Shown: positions 6,472 through 15,285, numbered from the stretch's first letter. The stretch is 19,289 bases of DNA from an uncultured Collinsella sp. (GCA_958438955.1 CAUBTS010000031.1:1-19289), one strand, 5' to 3'. Notes: generated by a model not told the origin, from the sequence alone. Program-made: numbers and translations.

Positions 6472-7248
6472 CTAGTAGCTCACCTGGCAGGGAATGCCGA
6501 GGGCGCGCACGCGCGCGGCAATGGCGTCGAGGGCCTCGGGTGCTGCTTTGGCAAGGCCTGCGACCGGTGTCTCGCGCGCCACCGTGTAGATGGTCGCCTC
6601 CTGCGGACGAATGCGCTCGAGCACCGCGAGCCAGGGGGCGACGTACTCCTCGCCGGTGTTGTCGATGGGCTTGCCCTGATACTCACCGGTCAAAAAGATC
6701 GTCTGGATAATAACGTGACCGTCAAAGCTTGCGAACGTCTCGATCTGGTGCTCGACGTCGTAGGGGCCAACGGGCTGGTCGAGCAGCTGGATAAATGCCG
6801 GGTCGACGGTATCGAGCTTAAGAATGTTGTCATCGACCATCATGAGCGCGTCGTGCACCTCGGGGCGGTCGGCGCGCGTGCCGTTGGAGAGCACGGCGAT
6901 CTTGGAGTTTGGGGCAAGCTCGTCGCGCAGCGCGACGGCGCCGGCGATGGCCTGCGGAAACTCCGGTGCGGCGGTGGGCTCGCCGTTGCCTGCGAAGGTG
7001 ATCACATCGGGGAGCTCGCCCTCGGCTGCCATCTCGCGCAGCTTTGCCTCGAGCGCGTCGAGTACCACGGCAGCTGTGTTGTACGGCTCATGGCAGGGGC
7101 GCTCGGCGTTGAGGCCGTTTTCGCAGTAAATACAGTCGAACGTGCAGATTTTGCCGCTGGCCGGCATCATGTTGACGCCGAGCGAGAGACCAAGGCGACG
7201 GCTGCGAACGGGCCCAAAGATGGGGCTGGCATTCAAAAACGTAGACAT
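6472..7248 (-). CDS. Radical SAM protein (COG0731-like)
   Basis: The 258-residue product carries the 4Fe-4S/SAM signature CTFDCIYC (Cys35, Cys39, Cys42) preceded by SRRLGLSLGVN, a combination typical of small radical SAM proteins related to the COG0731 group. FAGNGEPT (86-93) matches the GGEP-type SAM-binding strand. No extra C-terminal cysteine cluster is present, so it probably carries a single cluster. The reaction is unknown. I chose the ATG at 7248 because GAGGAG lies nine bases upstream; the in-frame ATG at 7254 is only three bases from it, and an open frame reaching 7362 encodes residues unlike the family. It is codirectional with map but separated by 160 bp holding a palindrome. Confidence 0.85.
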   Translation of the reverse strand: MSTFLNASPIFGPVRSRRLGLSLGVNMMPASGKICTFDCIYCENGLNAERPCHEPYNTAAVVLDALEAKLREMAAEGELPDVITFAGNGEPTAAPEFPQAIAGAVALRDELAPNSKIAVLSNGTRADRPEVHDALMMVDDNILKLDTVDPAFIQLLDQPVGPYDVEHQIETFASFDGHVIIQTIFLTGEYQGKPIDNTGEEYVAPWLAVLERIRPQEATIYTVARETPVAGLAKAAPEALDAIAARVRALGIPCQVSY

Positions 7249-7384
7249 AGGCATATGCTCCTCAAGACAATTGTGCCTAAGCATAGCATCGGCTCCAAAG
7301 CAGGGTGCGGGCTCTTGCTTTACAAGTTTCGTTTTTTCACGTCGCTCATTATGCCGTGTCATGAAAAGCCTCGGGTCGGGTAAA

Positions 7385-7398
7385 GTTAATCTGTTAAC
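7385..7398. promoter_or_regulatory. Candidate operator in a divergent promoter region
   Basis: GTTAA (7385-7389) and TTAAC (7394-7398) form a short dyad with a 4-bp centre. It lies between the divergent radical SAM and alpha/beta hydrolase genes. Arm length is only 5 bp, so chance occurrence is possible. Confidence 0.25.
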
Positions 7399-7473
7399 AA
7401 GGCGTAAAGCAATGCAGGTCTATCCAGCCGTACTGACGCGCAACTGGATGGGCGTTGATGATGGGGGCACAAC

Positions 7474-8271
7474 ATGGATTTTACGGTCGAGAATGCGGGC
7501 ACCACGATTGCCTGTCGCGAATATGCCGGCCCGGATGTGTCGCCTGATACTCCTGCCTTGGTGTGCGTGCACGGCGCTTGTGTCGACGGCACATTTTTTG
7601 ACGGTATCGCTTGTGAGCTCAGTCGCAACTACCGCGTAATTGCCTACGACCGCCGCGGCTGTGGCGGCAGCAGCGAAGCGGCAGACGGCAGCTATGATCT
7701 TGCCGCTCAGGCCGCCGACCTGCAGGCCGCGATCGAACACGTTGGCGCTCCGACAAATGTGCTTGCGCACAGCGCCGGTACGTTGGTGGCGCTGGAGCTT
7801 CTTCGCACCGAACCCCATCTCGTCGCCCGTGCGATTCTGCATGAGCCGGCTGTGTCGGCCGAAGGCGTCGGCATGGGCGCAGCTCCGATTTTGCTCGATA
7901 TGATTGCGGCTGGAAAGGTTTCAAGGGCGCTTCGGCTTTTCTTGGGAGCTCTCGGCGACTTGGACCCCGAGGCTCCTGGGACGACCGAAGCGGAAGCCAA
8001 GCATGCCCTGCGCAATGGTCGTTGCTTTATGGCTAATGAATACGGAACAAATATGACATATGCTCCCGACTGGGAGCGCGCCCGCGAATCAAAGGCGGTG
8101 TCGGCTGTGTTTTTGGGCGAGCTTTCGGTCGGTACGCCCCGCGAGGCTGGTACGCGAGCGGCTGCCGAATATCTCGATTGCCCCCTTGTGACGATCCCGG
8201 GCGCGCATAACGGTTTGCGCGATCGCCCCGTTACGGCGGCAAACGCCGTTCGCGATGTCTTGGAGCGTTAG
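7474..8271 (+). CDS. Alpha/beta hydrolase
   Basis: The 265-residue protein has the alpha/beta hydrolase fold layout: an oxyanion segment VCVHGACVDG (30-39), the YDRRGCGGSS strand-loop (58-67), the nucleophile elbow LAHSAGT with Ser100, and a C-terminal His245 in IPGAHNG. The elbow reads A-H-S-A-G rather than G-x-S-x-G; a small residue at the first position is tolerated in this superfamily. The acid residue is not obvious; it would be expected around LGELSVG (214-220). There is no signal peptide, so it is probably cytosolic. Substrate is unknown (ester, lactone or similar). The ATG has a weak GGGGG upstream. The gene appears monocistronic, with a 211-bp gap before the signalling unit. Confidence 0.85.
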   Translation: MDFTVENAGTTIACREYAGPDVSPDTPALVCVHGACVDGTFFDGIACELSRNYRVIAYDRRGCGGSSEAADGSYDLAAQAADLQAAIEHVGAPTNVLAHSAGTLVALELLRTEPHLVARAILHEPAVSAEGVGMGAAPILLDMIAAGKVSRALRLFLGALGDLDPEAPGTTEAEAKHALRNGRCFMANEYGTNMTYAPDWERARESKAVSAVFLGELSVGTPREAGTRAAAEYLDCPLVTIPGAHNGLRDRPVTAANAVRDVLER

Positions 8272-8482
8272 CACGCTCGATGACCTGCGGGGAGGGGGAC
8301 TGTTAGCGTTTCGTCATTGTTAACGAATGCGCCAATAACCACGCGCCCGCGGCTCCATTACCACCGTTTGCCAGGTCATAAAAATGTAACAGCATTCATG
8401 TGCTTACCTGCATCGGCAAGGTGTTACCCTTGTAGCATTTGGAACCCACCGCTACCATGCGAAACTATCGAAAGGGCCCCAT

Positions 8483-10363
8483 ATGCTCAATAATCACGAG
8501 GTCAATCTAACCGACGAGGAGGCTGCCGCTGAGGTCGCCCGCGTCGCGAAGACCTACCCCGTGGTGCGTTTGCTGTCGGCCGATCAGATTAAGAGCGAGC
8601 CTAACTGCCTGCTCGCCGGCGATTGCTGCCCTTGTCTGCGTCAGTCGAGTCTTGAGGCTTTGGCAGACTCCGATGAGGTGTCGGAGCAACTGCTCAACGA
8701 TGGTGTTGAGTACCGCGCTCGCCTACGCCCTCTAAAGGTCGAGGGTGAGCCTCGTGTCTTGCTGATGGTGCGTCCGATCGATGAACAAGAAGCTACAGAA
8801 GAGGACCTTGTCTACACCGACGTGCTGACGAGTGTGCGCAATCGCCGATATTACGAGGAAAAGCTCCGCAACGCCCGCATGAATGCCGGCGTTGCGGTGA
8901 TCGACCTTGATGATTTTAGGGTCTTCAACGATACGTGTGGCCGTCATGCCGGCGACCTTGCGCTCGGTGCTGTGGCGACAGCCATACGCAGCGGAATTCG
9001 TTCGACTGACGAGCTCGTACGCTATGGCTGCGACAAGTTTGTGGTCGTCATGCCCAATATTCCTTCCGATGACTTCACCCGTCGCCTGCATCAGGTGTCC
9101 GATGCCGTTCATGCCACGATTGTTCCGGGCCATGAGTACGTGAGCCTGACGGCATGTGTTGGTGGCGTTCGTATTCATGGCGAGACGGTTGATGAGGGCG
9201 TTGGCCGCGCTGTCCAGTTACTGAGCCGTGCTAAGGCAAAAGCCGGTACGGTCGTGACCGATGGCGATTTCATCGAGGCCTTCCAAAACGAAAAGCCTTT
9301 GGTGCTTATCATCGATGACTCCGAGATGAACCGAGCCATTCTCAACGAGATGCTCAAGGACGAGTATTGCATCCTCGAGGCTGATAACGGTCGTACGGCG
9401 CTCGATATGGTCGACCGCTATGGCGATGAGTTGTCGCTCGTGCTACTGGACATTGTCATGCCGGACGTGAGCGGCTTTGAGGTGCTGGCCGATCTGTCGC
9501 GCCGATCGGGTATCGACAATCTGCCTTTCATCATGATTTCGAGCGAAGATTCCGATGATATGGTTCTGCGCGCGTACGAGCTGGGCGCCTCGGACTATAT
9601 CAACCGCCCGTTTGACTCCCGTGTCGTGCGCCGCCGTGTAAGCAACACCATCCGCCTATACGCCAAACAGCGCCGCCTGACGAGCCTGCTGTCCCAGCAG
9701 TACAACGAGCGCGTCAAGAACAGTCGCATGCTCATCGACATCATGGCCGGCGTCATGGAGCTTCGCAACGGCGAGAGCGGCAGGCACGTTACGAATATCG
9801 AAAAGCTGACCGAGCTGCTGCTTGACTGTCTGGTCCAGCGTAGCGACACGATCTCCCTCGACAATGAGGAGCGCTCCACGATTGCCCTGGCTTCGGCGCT
9901 GCACGATATCGGCAAGATGTCGATTGACGATGCGATTCTCAACAAACCCGGACGCCTTACGTCCGAGGAGTTCGAGATTATGAAGACGCATACCACGATC
10001 GGCGCCGACATGTTGCTTGAGCTGGGTTGCCATCACGTCGGCAATGCGCTTATGGAATATGCGTACCAAATTGCGCGTTGGCACCACGAGCGCTGGGACG
10101 GCAAGGGCTATCCCGATGGCCTTAAGGGCGACGATATTCCCATTGCCGCGCAGGTGGTCTCGGTGGCCGACGTGTACGATGCTCTGACGAGCGTGCGTGT
10201 GTACAAGGACGCTATTCCGCACAAGGAGGCGATCCAGATGATCCTGGACGGTAAGTGCGGCACCTTTAACCCGCTGTTGCTCGACTGTCTGCTCGAGGTG
10301 CAAGACCGTATTGCCGAGACGTTGGCACGCCCCGCCGACGTTGTCGCGTTTCCCACGATTTAG
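8483..10363 (+). CDS. Response regulator with degenerate GGDEF, REC and HD-GYP domains
   Basis: This 626-residue signalling protein has four parts. Residues 1-105 form a small N-terminal region with four close cysteines (42, 48, 49, 51). A GGDEF domain (about 108-265) starts with the typical TDVLTSVRNRR, but its signature is GCDKF (182-186), lacking the second Gly and the acidic residue needed for cyclase activity; RSTD (173-176), five residues ahead, matches the inhibitory I-site RxxD. A receiver domain (about 272-395) has acidic Asp278/Asp279, phosphoacceptor Asp323 and Arg375 where most receivers have Lys. An HD-GYP phosphodiesterase (about 415-615) has HDIGK (474-478), HHERWDGKGYPDG (534-546) and DVYDALTS. 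It is therefore expected to hydrolyse cyclic di-GMP under phosphorylation control. The ATG has GAAAGGG six bases upstream. It is followed closely by an Hpt gene. Confidence 0.9.
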   Translation: MLNNHEVNLTDEEAAAEVARVAKTYPVVRLLSADQIKSEPNCLLAGDCCPCLRQSSLEALADSDEVSEQLLNDGVEYRARLRPLKVEGEPRVLLMVRPIDEQEATEEDLVYTDVLTSVRNRRYYEEKLRNARMNAGVAVIDLDDFRVFNDTCGRHAGDLALGAVATAIRSGIRSTDELVRYGCDKFVVVMPNIPSDDFTRRLHQVSDAVHATIVPGHEYVSLTACVGGVRIHGETVDEGVGRAVQLLSRAKAKAGTVVTDGDFIEAFQNEKPLVLIIDDSEMNRAILNEMLKDEYCILEADNGRTALDMVDRYGDELSLVLLDIVMPDVSGFEVLADLSRRSGIDNLPFIMISSEDSDDMVLRAYELGASDYINRPFDSRVVRRRVSNTIRLYAKQRRLTSLLSQQYNERVKNSRMLIDIMAGVMELRNGESGRHVTNIEKLTELLLDCLVQRSDTISLDNEERSTIALASALHDIGKMSIDDAILNKPGRLTSEEFEIMKTHTTIGADMLLELGCHHVGNALMEYAYQIARWHHERWDGKGYPDGLKGDDIPIAAQVVSVADVYDALTSVRVYKDAIPHKEAIQMILDGKCGTFNPLLLDCLLEVQDRIAETLARPADVVAFPTI

Positions 10364-10386
10364 TTTGACCTAAGGAGTTTTAATCC

Positions 10387-10743
10387 ATGATTTCCATGCG
10401 TGAGGCGTATGAGAAGATCGGCGCTAATTATGATGACGCGTGCGCTCGGCTGATGGGCGAGGAAATGCTTGCCCGCTTTGCCCTCAAGTTTTTGGATGAC
10501 GAGAGCATGGACAAGCTGGAGGCCGCCATGGCGGCAGGAGACGCCGAAGGTGCGTTTATGGCAGCGCACACACTCAAGGGCGTGAGCCAGAACCTGGGAT
10601 TCGATAATCTGTACGAGCCGGCGGTCGTGGTGACCGAAGCACTGCGCGGCGCCGATGCCGTTGACGGCGCTCGCGAGGGAATGCATGCGTTGCAGCAGCA
10701 ATATGCGGCAACGATGTCGGCTCTGCGCGAGGCGGCTGAATAA
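10387..10743 (+). CDS. Stand-alone Hpt domain phosphotransfer protein
   Basis: The 118-residue product is all helical by composition and carries the Hpt signature AAHTLKGVSQNLGF, with phospho-accepting His61. It would pass phosphoryl groups between a hybrid kinase and receiver domains in the cytosol. Only 23 bp separate it from the GGDEF-REC-HD-GYP gene, and AAGGAG lies nine bases before the ATG, so the two form an operon and the receiver domain of the first protein is the natural partner. No histidine kinase is encoded in the window. Confidence 0.88.
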   Translation: MISMREAYEKIGANYDDACARLMGEEMLARFALKFLDDESMDKLEAAMAAGDAEGAFMAAHTLKGVSQNLGFDNLYEPAVVVTEALRGADAVDGAREGMHALQQQYAATMSALREAAE

Positions 10744-10786
10744 GAGCTTGCGAGCCTTGGGCTGCTTGCCGGCCACATATAGGTGA

Positions 10787-10827
10787 AAGGGCGCCCCGCC
10801 GGACCATGTGGCCGGCGGGGCGCCCTT
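10787..10827. terminator. Bidirectional terminator between Hpt and gamma-glutamyl hydrolase genes
   Basis: A 16-bp GC-rich stem (10787-10802 with 10812-10827) encloses a 9-nt loop and is followed on the plus strand by TTATCTGTTTT. On the minus strand the stem is followed by TTTCACC. It lies between convergent gene ends. A second stem, GCCGGCCACAT (10768-10778) with 10806-10816, uses part of the same right arm and would compete with it. Confidence 0.85.
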
Positions 10828-10848
10828 ATCTGTTTTGTGGTTCGCGTG

Positions 10849-11658
10849 CTAGCGGGCCTGCTTGACCTTGGCTGCCGCCTCGACAAACGACTTCCAGAGG
10901 TTAAAGTCGGTTTCGAGCGTCTGCCAGGTGTACTCGGGATGCCATTGCACGCCCAGGCAGAAGGGTTGGCCTTCGACTTCGATGCACTCGGGCACGCCAT
11001 CGGTTGCCTTGGCGACCAAGCGCGTGCTTTTACCCAGACGATCGATGCAGCAGTGGTGTGCGGAGTTGGTCTGGATTAGCCTGTGCCCGCCAACCGCGCG
11101 TTCCAGCAGCGAGCCCGGCACGACCTCGACGGGGTGCACGGGATCGTTGAGCACGTGGGTGTGACGCCACTGCGTGCGACCCTCGCGCGCACCCAGGCTC
11201 GGCACGTCCATGCACAGGGTGCCGCCGGTGGCGACGTTGAGCAGCTGCGTGCCGCGGCAGGTGGTAAAGAGCGGCTTTTTGGCGCGGAGCACCTCGTTAA
11301 CCAGCTTAAACTCAAAACGGTCGCGAATCTCGCAGCACAGTGTGGGGTCGTAGGGGCGCTCGTCGCCCCAGCGCTTGGGGTTGACGTCCGGGCCGCCGGG
11401 AATAGCGATGCCGTCGGCGATATCGACGTAATGACGGATGACCTCAATGTCCTCGGTGATGGACATCTGCAGCGGCAGGCCGCCGGCGGCAAGAATGGCA
11501 TCGACAAAGACACTTGCGATTTCCTCGTTGGGGGAGAGCGTCTCGCTCAAAAACGGCTTTGCCTCTTCCCAACGCGGTGCGACGAGGATGAGTGGGCGGT
11601 CGGCGGGGTCGACGTCGACATGCGGGGTGTAGGACGATGAGGTGCGGGTTCCGATCAT
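10849..11658 (-). CDS. Gamma-glutamyl-gamma-aminobutyrate hydrolase family protein (peptidase C26, class I GATase fold)
   Basis: The 269-residue cytosolic protein has the class I glutamine amidotransferase fold used by PuuD-type gamma-glutamyl hydrolases. Motifs are IPGGPDVNP (86-94), the nucleophile elbow TTCRGTQ (Cys134), NSAHHC (198-203) and the catalytic GVQWHPE with His240 and Glu242. It would cleave gamma-glutamyl amides, releasing glutamate. It is the last gene of the amino-acid transporter cluster, 87 bp beyond the ATPase, so the substrate may be an imported gamma-glutamyl compound. The ATG at 11658 lacks a clear ribosome site, so it may be poorly translated or translationally coupled. 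A strong terminator lies downstream. Confidence 0.85.
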   Translation of the reverse strand: MIGTRTSSSYTPHVDVDPADRPLILVAPRWEEAKPFLSETLSPNEEIASVFVDAILAAGGLPLQMSITEDIEVIRHYVDIADGIAIPGGPDVNPKRWGDERPYDPTLCCEIRDRFEFKLVNEVLRAKKPLFTTCRGTQLLNVATGGTLCMDVPSLGAREGRTQWRHTHVLNDPVHPVEVVPGSLLERAVGGHRLIQTNSAHHCCIDRLGKSTRLVAKATDGVPECIEVEGQPFCLGVQWHPEYTWQTLETDFNLWKSFVEAAAKVKQAR

Positions 11659-11745
11659 GGTTGCGGCTTTCGAATCCGGGTGGACATGGCACAGGGGTGG
11701 CGCGGGGCAAACGTTACTGATGAATTTGCCCGCGTGGCAATTGGG

Positions 11746-12510
<765 letters not shown>

Positions 12511-12546
12511 GGTGCTCGGCTCCTTATGACTCGAAATGGTAAAGCG

Positions 12547-13380
12547 TTAGCGGATGATGGTCGCGCCGGTCTTGTGTGAAACGTAGACAGCGGCCTTGTT
12601 AATTGCGACGTTGATGAGGATGTAGATGACCGCGATTACCAGGTAGACCGACACGAGGGCGTCGTAGTTGGTAATGAGCACGCGGGCATTTTGCATGAGG
12701 TCGGGGTAGCTCACCACATAGGCGACGGTGGTGTCTTTGACTACGACCACAAGCTGCGAAATCAAGGACGGAATGATAAACCGAATAGCCTGCGGCAACA
12801 CGATTTTAAAGGTGATTTTAGCTTTGGAGAGACCGAGTGCCTGGGCAGCCTCGACCTGGCCGCGCGGCACGGCGTTGACGCCGGCGCGGAAGATCTCGGC
12901 AAGTACGCCGGCGGCAGCGAGCGCGACGGGAAGCGTGAGCATCCAAAACGACGGCAGCGCGATCTTGTACTGGGGCAGCACCAAAAAGAAGAAGTAGATG
13001 AACAGCAGGCTCGGCACGCCACGGAAGAAGTCGGTGAGCACACGGCAGACCAGCTGCAGCGGCTTAATGTCGCTGGTACGGCCGAGCATAAGGGCTAAGC
13101 CCAGCACCAGCGCGATGGCGCCGGCGGTGAGTGCGACTTTAACGGTGCCCTCAAAGCCGGCAAGCAGGAACTTCCAGGTGGTGAGGTGCGTAAAGAAATA
13201 CCAATAGTGGACCGAAAGCTGACCGGTCACATAAAAGCGCTGCAACACGAGGACGACGAGCGCGGCGACGGCAACAAGCGAGATGGCGGTGCCGATGCGA
13301 ATCTTGGCGCGCATCTTGGGGCCGGGAGCCTCGTAGAGCGCATCGCGCATGGTGAGCGCGGAGGTGGAGTGCTTGCTCAT
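12547..13380 (-). CDS. gluD: Amino-acid ABC transporter permease (GluD-like)
   Basis: The 277-residue inner-membrane protein has hydrophobic segments at about 30-47, 75-98, 120-136, 145-160, 200-215 and 242-262. The conserved cytoplasmic EAA loop that docks the ATPase runs from Glu177 (EAAQALG) to LPQA at about 198. The N-terminus contains YEAPGPKMRAKIR, which resembles the N-terminus of corynebacterial GluD. Its start overlaps the stop of the preceding permease by four bases (ATGA), which indicates translational coupling. A GAGGA motif precedes the ATG. Confidence 0.9.
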   Translation of the reverse strand: MSKHSTSALTMRDALYEAPGPKMRAKIRIGTAISLVAVAALVVLVLQRFYVTGQLSVHYWYFFTHLTTWKFLLAGFEGTVKVALTAGAIALVLGLALMLGRTSDIKPLQLVCRVLTDFFRGVPSLLFIYFFFLVLPQYKIALPSFWMLTLPVALAAAGVLAEIFRAGVNAVPRGQVEAAQALGLSKAKITFKIVLPQAIRFIIPSLISQLVVVVKDTTVAYVVSYPDLMQNARVLITNYDALVSVYLVIAVIYILINVAINKAAVYVSHKTGATIIR

Positions 13381-14036
13381 CGGAGGATCCTCACCTTCTT
13401 ATCGATGTAGTTGCCAATGTGGCTCACCACAAAGGCCGTGCCCAGGTAGCCGAGCGCCGAGATAAAGAACGCGGCGACGCCGCCGAGCGAGCGCGTGTTG
13501 ATGTAACTCACCACGCCGGTGAGCTCTTGCGGCTTAAGCGGCACCTGGCTGCCCAAGGCGGTAGTGAGCATGACGGCGATAAAGAGGTTCGTCATGGGCA
13601 GCACGCTCGAGCGCAGCGCCTGCGGAATCACGATTTTGGCGAGGATACGGTTAAAGCTCATGCCCAGCGAGCGGGCGGCTTCCACCTGACCGACGCCGAC
13701 GGTGTTGATGCCGCTCATAAAGTTTTCGGAACCAAAGGCCGAGCCCAAAAGGACCGTGGCGACGATAACGCAGGTGCGGTAGGGCAGGACGACTTTGAGC
13801 GGCGGCAGCGCGTAGACGACGATGATAAGCAGCGCGATGCCGGGGATGTTACGGAAGACCTGGACATACAGGTCGCCAAAGACGCGCAGCGGCTTGAGCG
13901 GCGACACGCGCATCACGGTGACGGCGACGGCCAGCACCATGGCGATGGCAAACGACTCAAGCGTCATGCCCCAGGTTGCGAGCAGCGCGTCGATATAGTT
14001 CTGGCCATAGAGCGACCAGAGCTCGGAAAGACTCAT
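13377..14036 (-). CDS. gluC: Amino-acid ABC transporter permease (GluC-like)
   Basis: The 219-residue inner-membrane subunit has hydrophobic segments near 22-42, 65-78, 87-101, 144-160 and 186-205. The EAA loop is visible as GQVEAARSLGMS (116-127), with IVIPQA following at 135-140. Together with the next permease it forms the heterodimeric channel of a polar amino-acid importer. GGGAGGT lies close upstream of the ATG. It follows the binding-protein gene after 138 bp containing a hairpin, and overlaps the next gene by four bases. Confidence 0.9.
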   Translation of the reverse strand: MSLSELWSLYGQNYIDALLATWGMTLESFAIAMVLAVAVTVMRVSPLKPLRVFGDLYVQVFRNIPGIALLIIVVYALPPLKVVLPYRTCVIVATVLLGSAFGSENFMSGINTVGVGQVEAARSLGMSFNRILAKIVIPQALRSSVLPMTNLFIAVMLTTALGSQVPLKPQELTGVVSYINTRSLGGVAAFFISALGYLGTAFVVSHIGNYIDKKVRILR

Positions 14037-14050
14037 GCGGACCTCCCGCC

Positions 14051-14086
14051 GATAAGGAAAGGGGCTCCCGTGTGTACGGAAGCCCC
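14051..14086 (-). terminator. Internal attenuator-like hairpin between binding-protein and permease genes
   Basis: On the minus strand GGGGCTTCCG and CGGGAGCCCC (14077-14086 with 14061-14070) form a 10-bp stem including one G-U pair around a 6-nt loop, followed by TTTCCTT. It sits after the binding-protein gene and just before the first permease. The likely effect is partial termination or protection of the upstream mRNA, giving more binding protein than permease. This is an inference from position. Confidence 0.65.
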
Positions 14087-14174
14087 GACAACTCAGTGAG
14101 AAAACAGTTTACCGCAATAAAGCGCATCATGCGTTTCCGTATGGTTTCGTTGCGGCCGTTACCAGGCACGCTGC

Positions 14175-15170
14175 CTAGGCGCCGATTTCGGGCAGCTCGG
14201 GAACATTGGTGTCGCCCGTACGGTCGCCGATGCAGATCTGCCACAGCTCGGTCCAGGTGCCGTCGTCCTCGATTTTCTTAAGGAAGTCGTTAACGAAGGC
14301 GACGCCGTCGGAATCGAGCGGCAGACCAATGCCATAGGGCTCCTTGTTGCCGAAGGACTTGCCGGCGATCTTGTACTTACCGGGCTCGCGGACCAGGGCG
14401 CTCTGCTGCATGTTGTTGTCGATGACGTAGGCGTCAACACGACCCTGCTGGAGTGCCTGGCGGGCCTCCTCGTCGGTCTTAAACTCCTGCTGGCTGGCCT
14501 TGGGAGCGAACTCCTCCAGGATGGCGGGGCCGTTGGAGCCGGACTGGACGGCGACGTTCTTGTCGGCCAAGTCGTCGACGCTCTTGATGTCGTCGTTATC
14601 GGCGAGCACCAGGATGGCCTGCTGCGTGTAGTAGTAGGGACCGGCGAAGGAGACGAGCTTCTTGCGCTCGTCAGTGATGGTGTAGGTGGCAAAGACGGCG
14701 TCGACCTGGCCGTTCTGCAGGACAGACTCGCGCGTGTCCGAGGTCACCTGGGTGATCTCGACCTTGTTCTCGCCCAGAATGTAGTTGGACAGGAGCTGTG
14801 CGATACCGGCATCGAAGCCGCGGGTCTGACCGTCTTTCTCGTTGAGGAGGGAGAAAAGCGTAGAGGTCTGAACGCCGCCAATCTTAAAGACGCCGGCGTC
14901 CTTGACGGCTGTGGCCCAGGTGCTGGCGGCGATGGCATCGTCGTCGGCTTTGGGGCCGTTGTCGACGAGCTTGTCGAATGCCTTGGCGTCGAGCGTGGTG
15001 GAAGCCTCGGTATCCTCGGAGCTCTTGGAAGAGCCGGCGGCGGAACCCTTGTCGGCCTCGGCGCTGGTGTCGGAGCAGCCGGCAAGACCAAGGCCGGCGA
15101 CGGTTGCGAAGGTGGCGGCAACGAAGCCGCGGCGGTCGAGAACGACCTGCTGGGAGAGGTTCTTGCTCAT
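14175..15170 (-). CDS. gluB: Glutamate/polar amino-acid ABC transporter substrate-binding lipoprotein
   Basis: The 331-residue precursor has an N-terminal signal with twin arginines (LDRRGFVAAT, Arg13-Arg14), a hydrophobic stretch and a lipobox LAGC with Cys32. This predicts Tat export followed by lipidation, so the protein sits on the outer face of the membrane. Residues 33-60 are a Ser/Ala/Glu-rich flexible linker. From about 85 the SBP_bac_3 fold is recognisable: FKIGGVQTSTLFS, RGFDAGIAQLLSNYIL, a QVDAVFATYTIT-type strand and FAGPYYYTQQAILV. It captures the substrate for the following permeases and ATPase. AAAGG precedes the ATG at good spacing and a sigma70-like promoter lies upstream. 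Substrate assignment rests on resemblance of the whole cluster to GluABCD; glutamine or aspartate are also possible. Confidence 0.9.
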   Translation of the reverse strand: MSKNLSQQVVLDRRGFVAATFATVAGLGLAGCSDTSAEADKGSAAGSSKSSEDTEASTTLDAKAFDKLVDNGPKADDDAIAASTWATAVKDAGVFKIGGVQTSTLFSLLNEKDGQTRGFDAGIAQLLSNYILGENKVEITQVTSDTRESVLQNGQVDAVFATYTITDERKKLVSFAGPYYYTQQAILVLADNDDIKSVDDLADKNVAVQSGSNGPAILEEFAPKASQQEFKTDEEARQALQQGRVDAYVIDNNMQQSALVREPGKYKIAGKSFGNKEPYGIGLPLDSDGVAFVNDFLKKIEDDGTWTELWQICIGDRTGDTNVPELPEIGA

Positions 15171-15213
15171 GGTAGAACACCTTTCTCAATAAAATCCCTA
15201 GCGGTTGAGTAGA

Positions 15214-15243
15214 GTTATACCCTATCGCGCTCAAATGGGTCAA
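15214..15243 (-). promoter_or_regulatory. Sigma70-type promoter of the amino-acid transporter cluster
   Basis: On the minus strand TTGACC (15238-15243) and TATAAC (15214-15219) are separated by 18 bp. Both hexamers match the housekeeping consensus in five of six positions, and the transcript would begin about 35-40 bases before the binding-protein ATG. It drives the five-gene cluster. Confidence 0.7.
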
Positions 15244-15285
15244 CACGAAATAACTCAGAAACATACTTACCTTATGGGTTATTCT

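Noticed and set aside
6442..7383. A 313-codon plus-strand frame opposite the radical SAM gene
   Set aside because: Shadow frame; the minus strand carries the CxxxCxxC cluster motif and a ribosome site.
8305..8332. Weak dyad TTCGT/ACGAA after the alpha/beta hydrolase gene
   Set aside because: Only 5 bp pair well and no T-tract follows, so it does not support a terminator or operator call.
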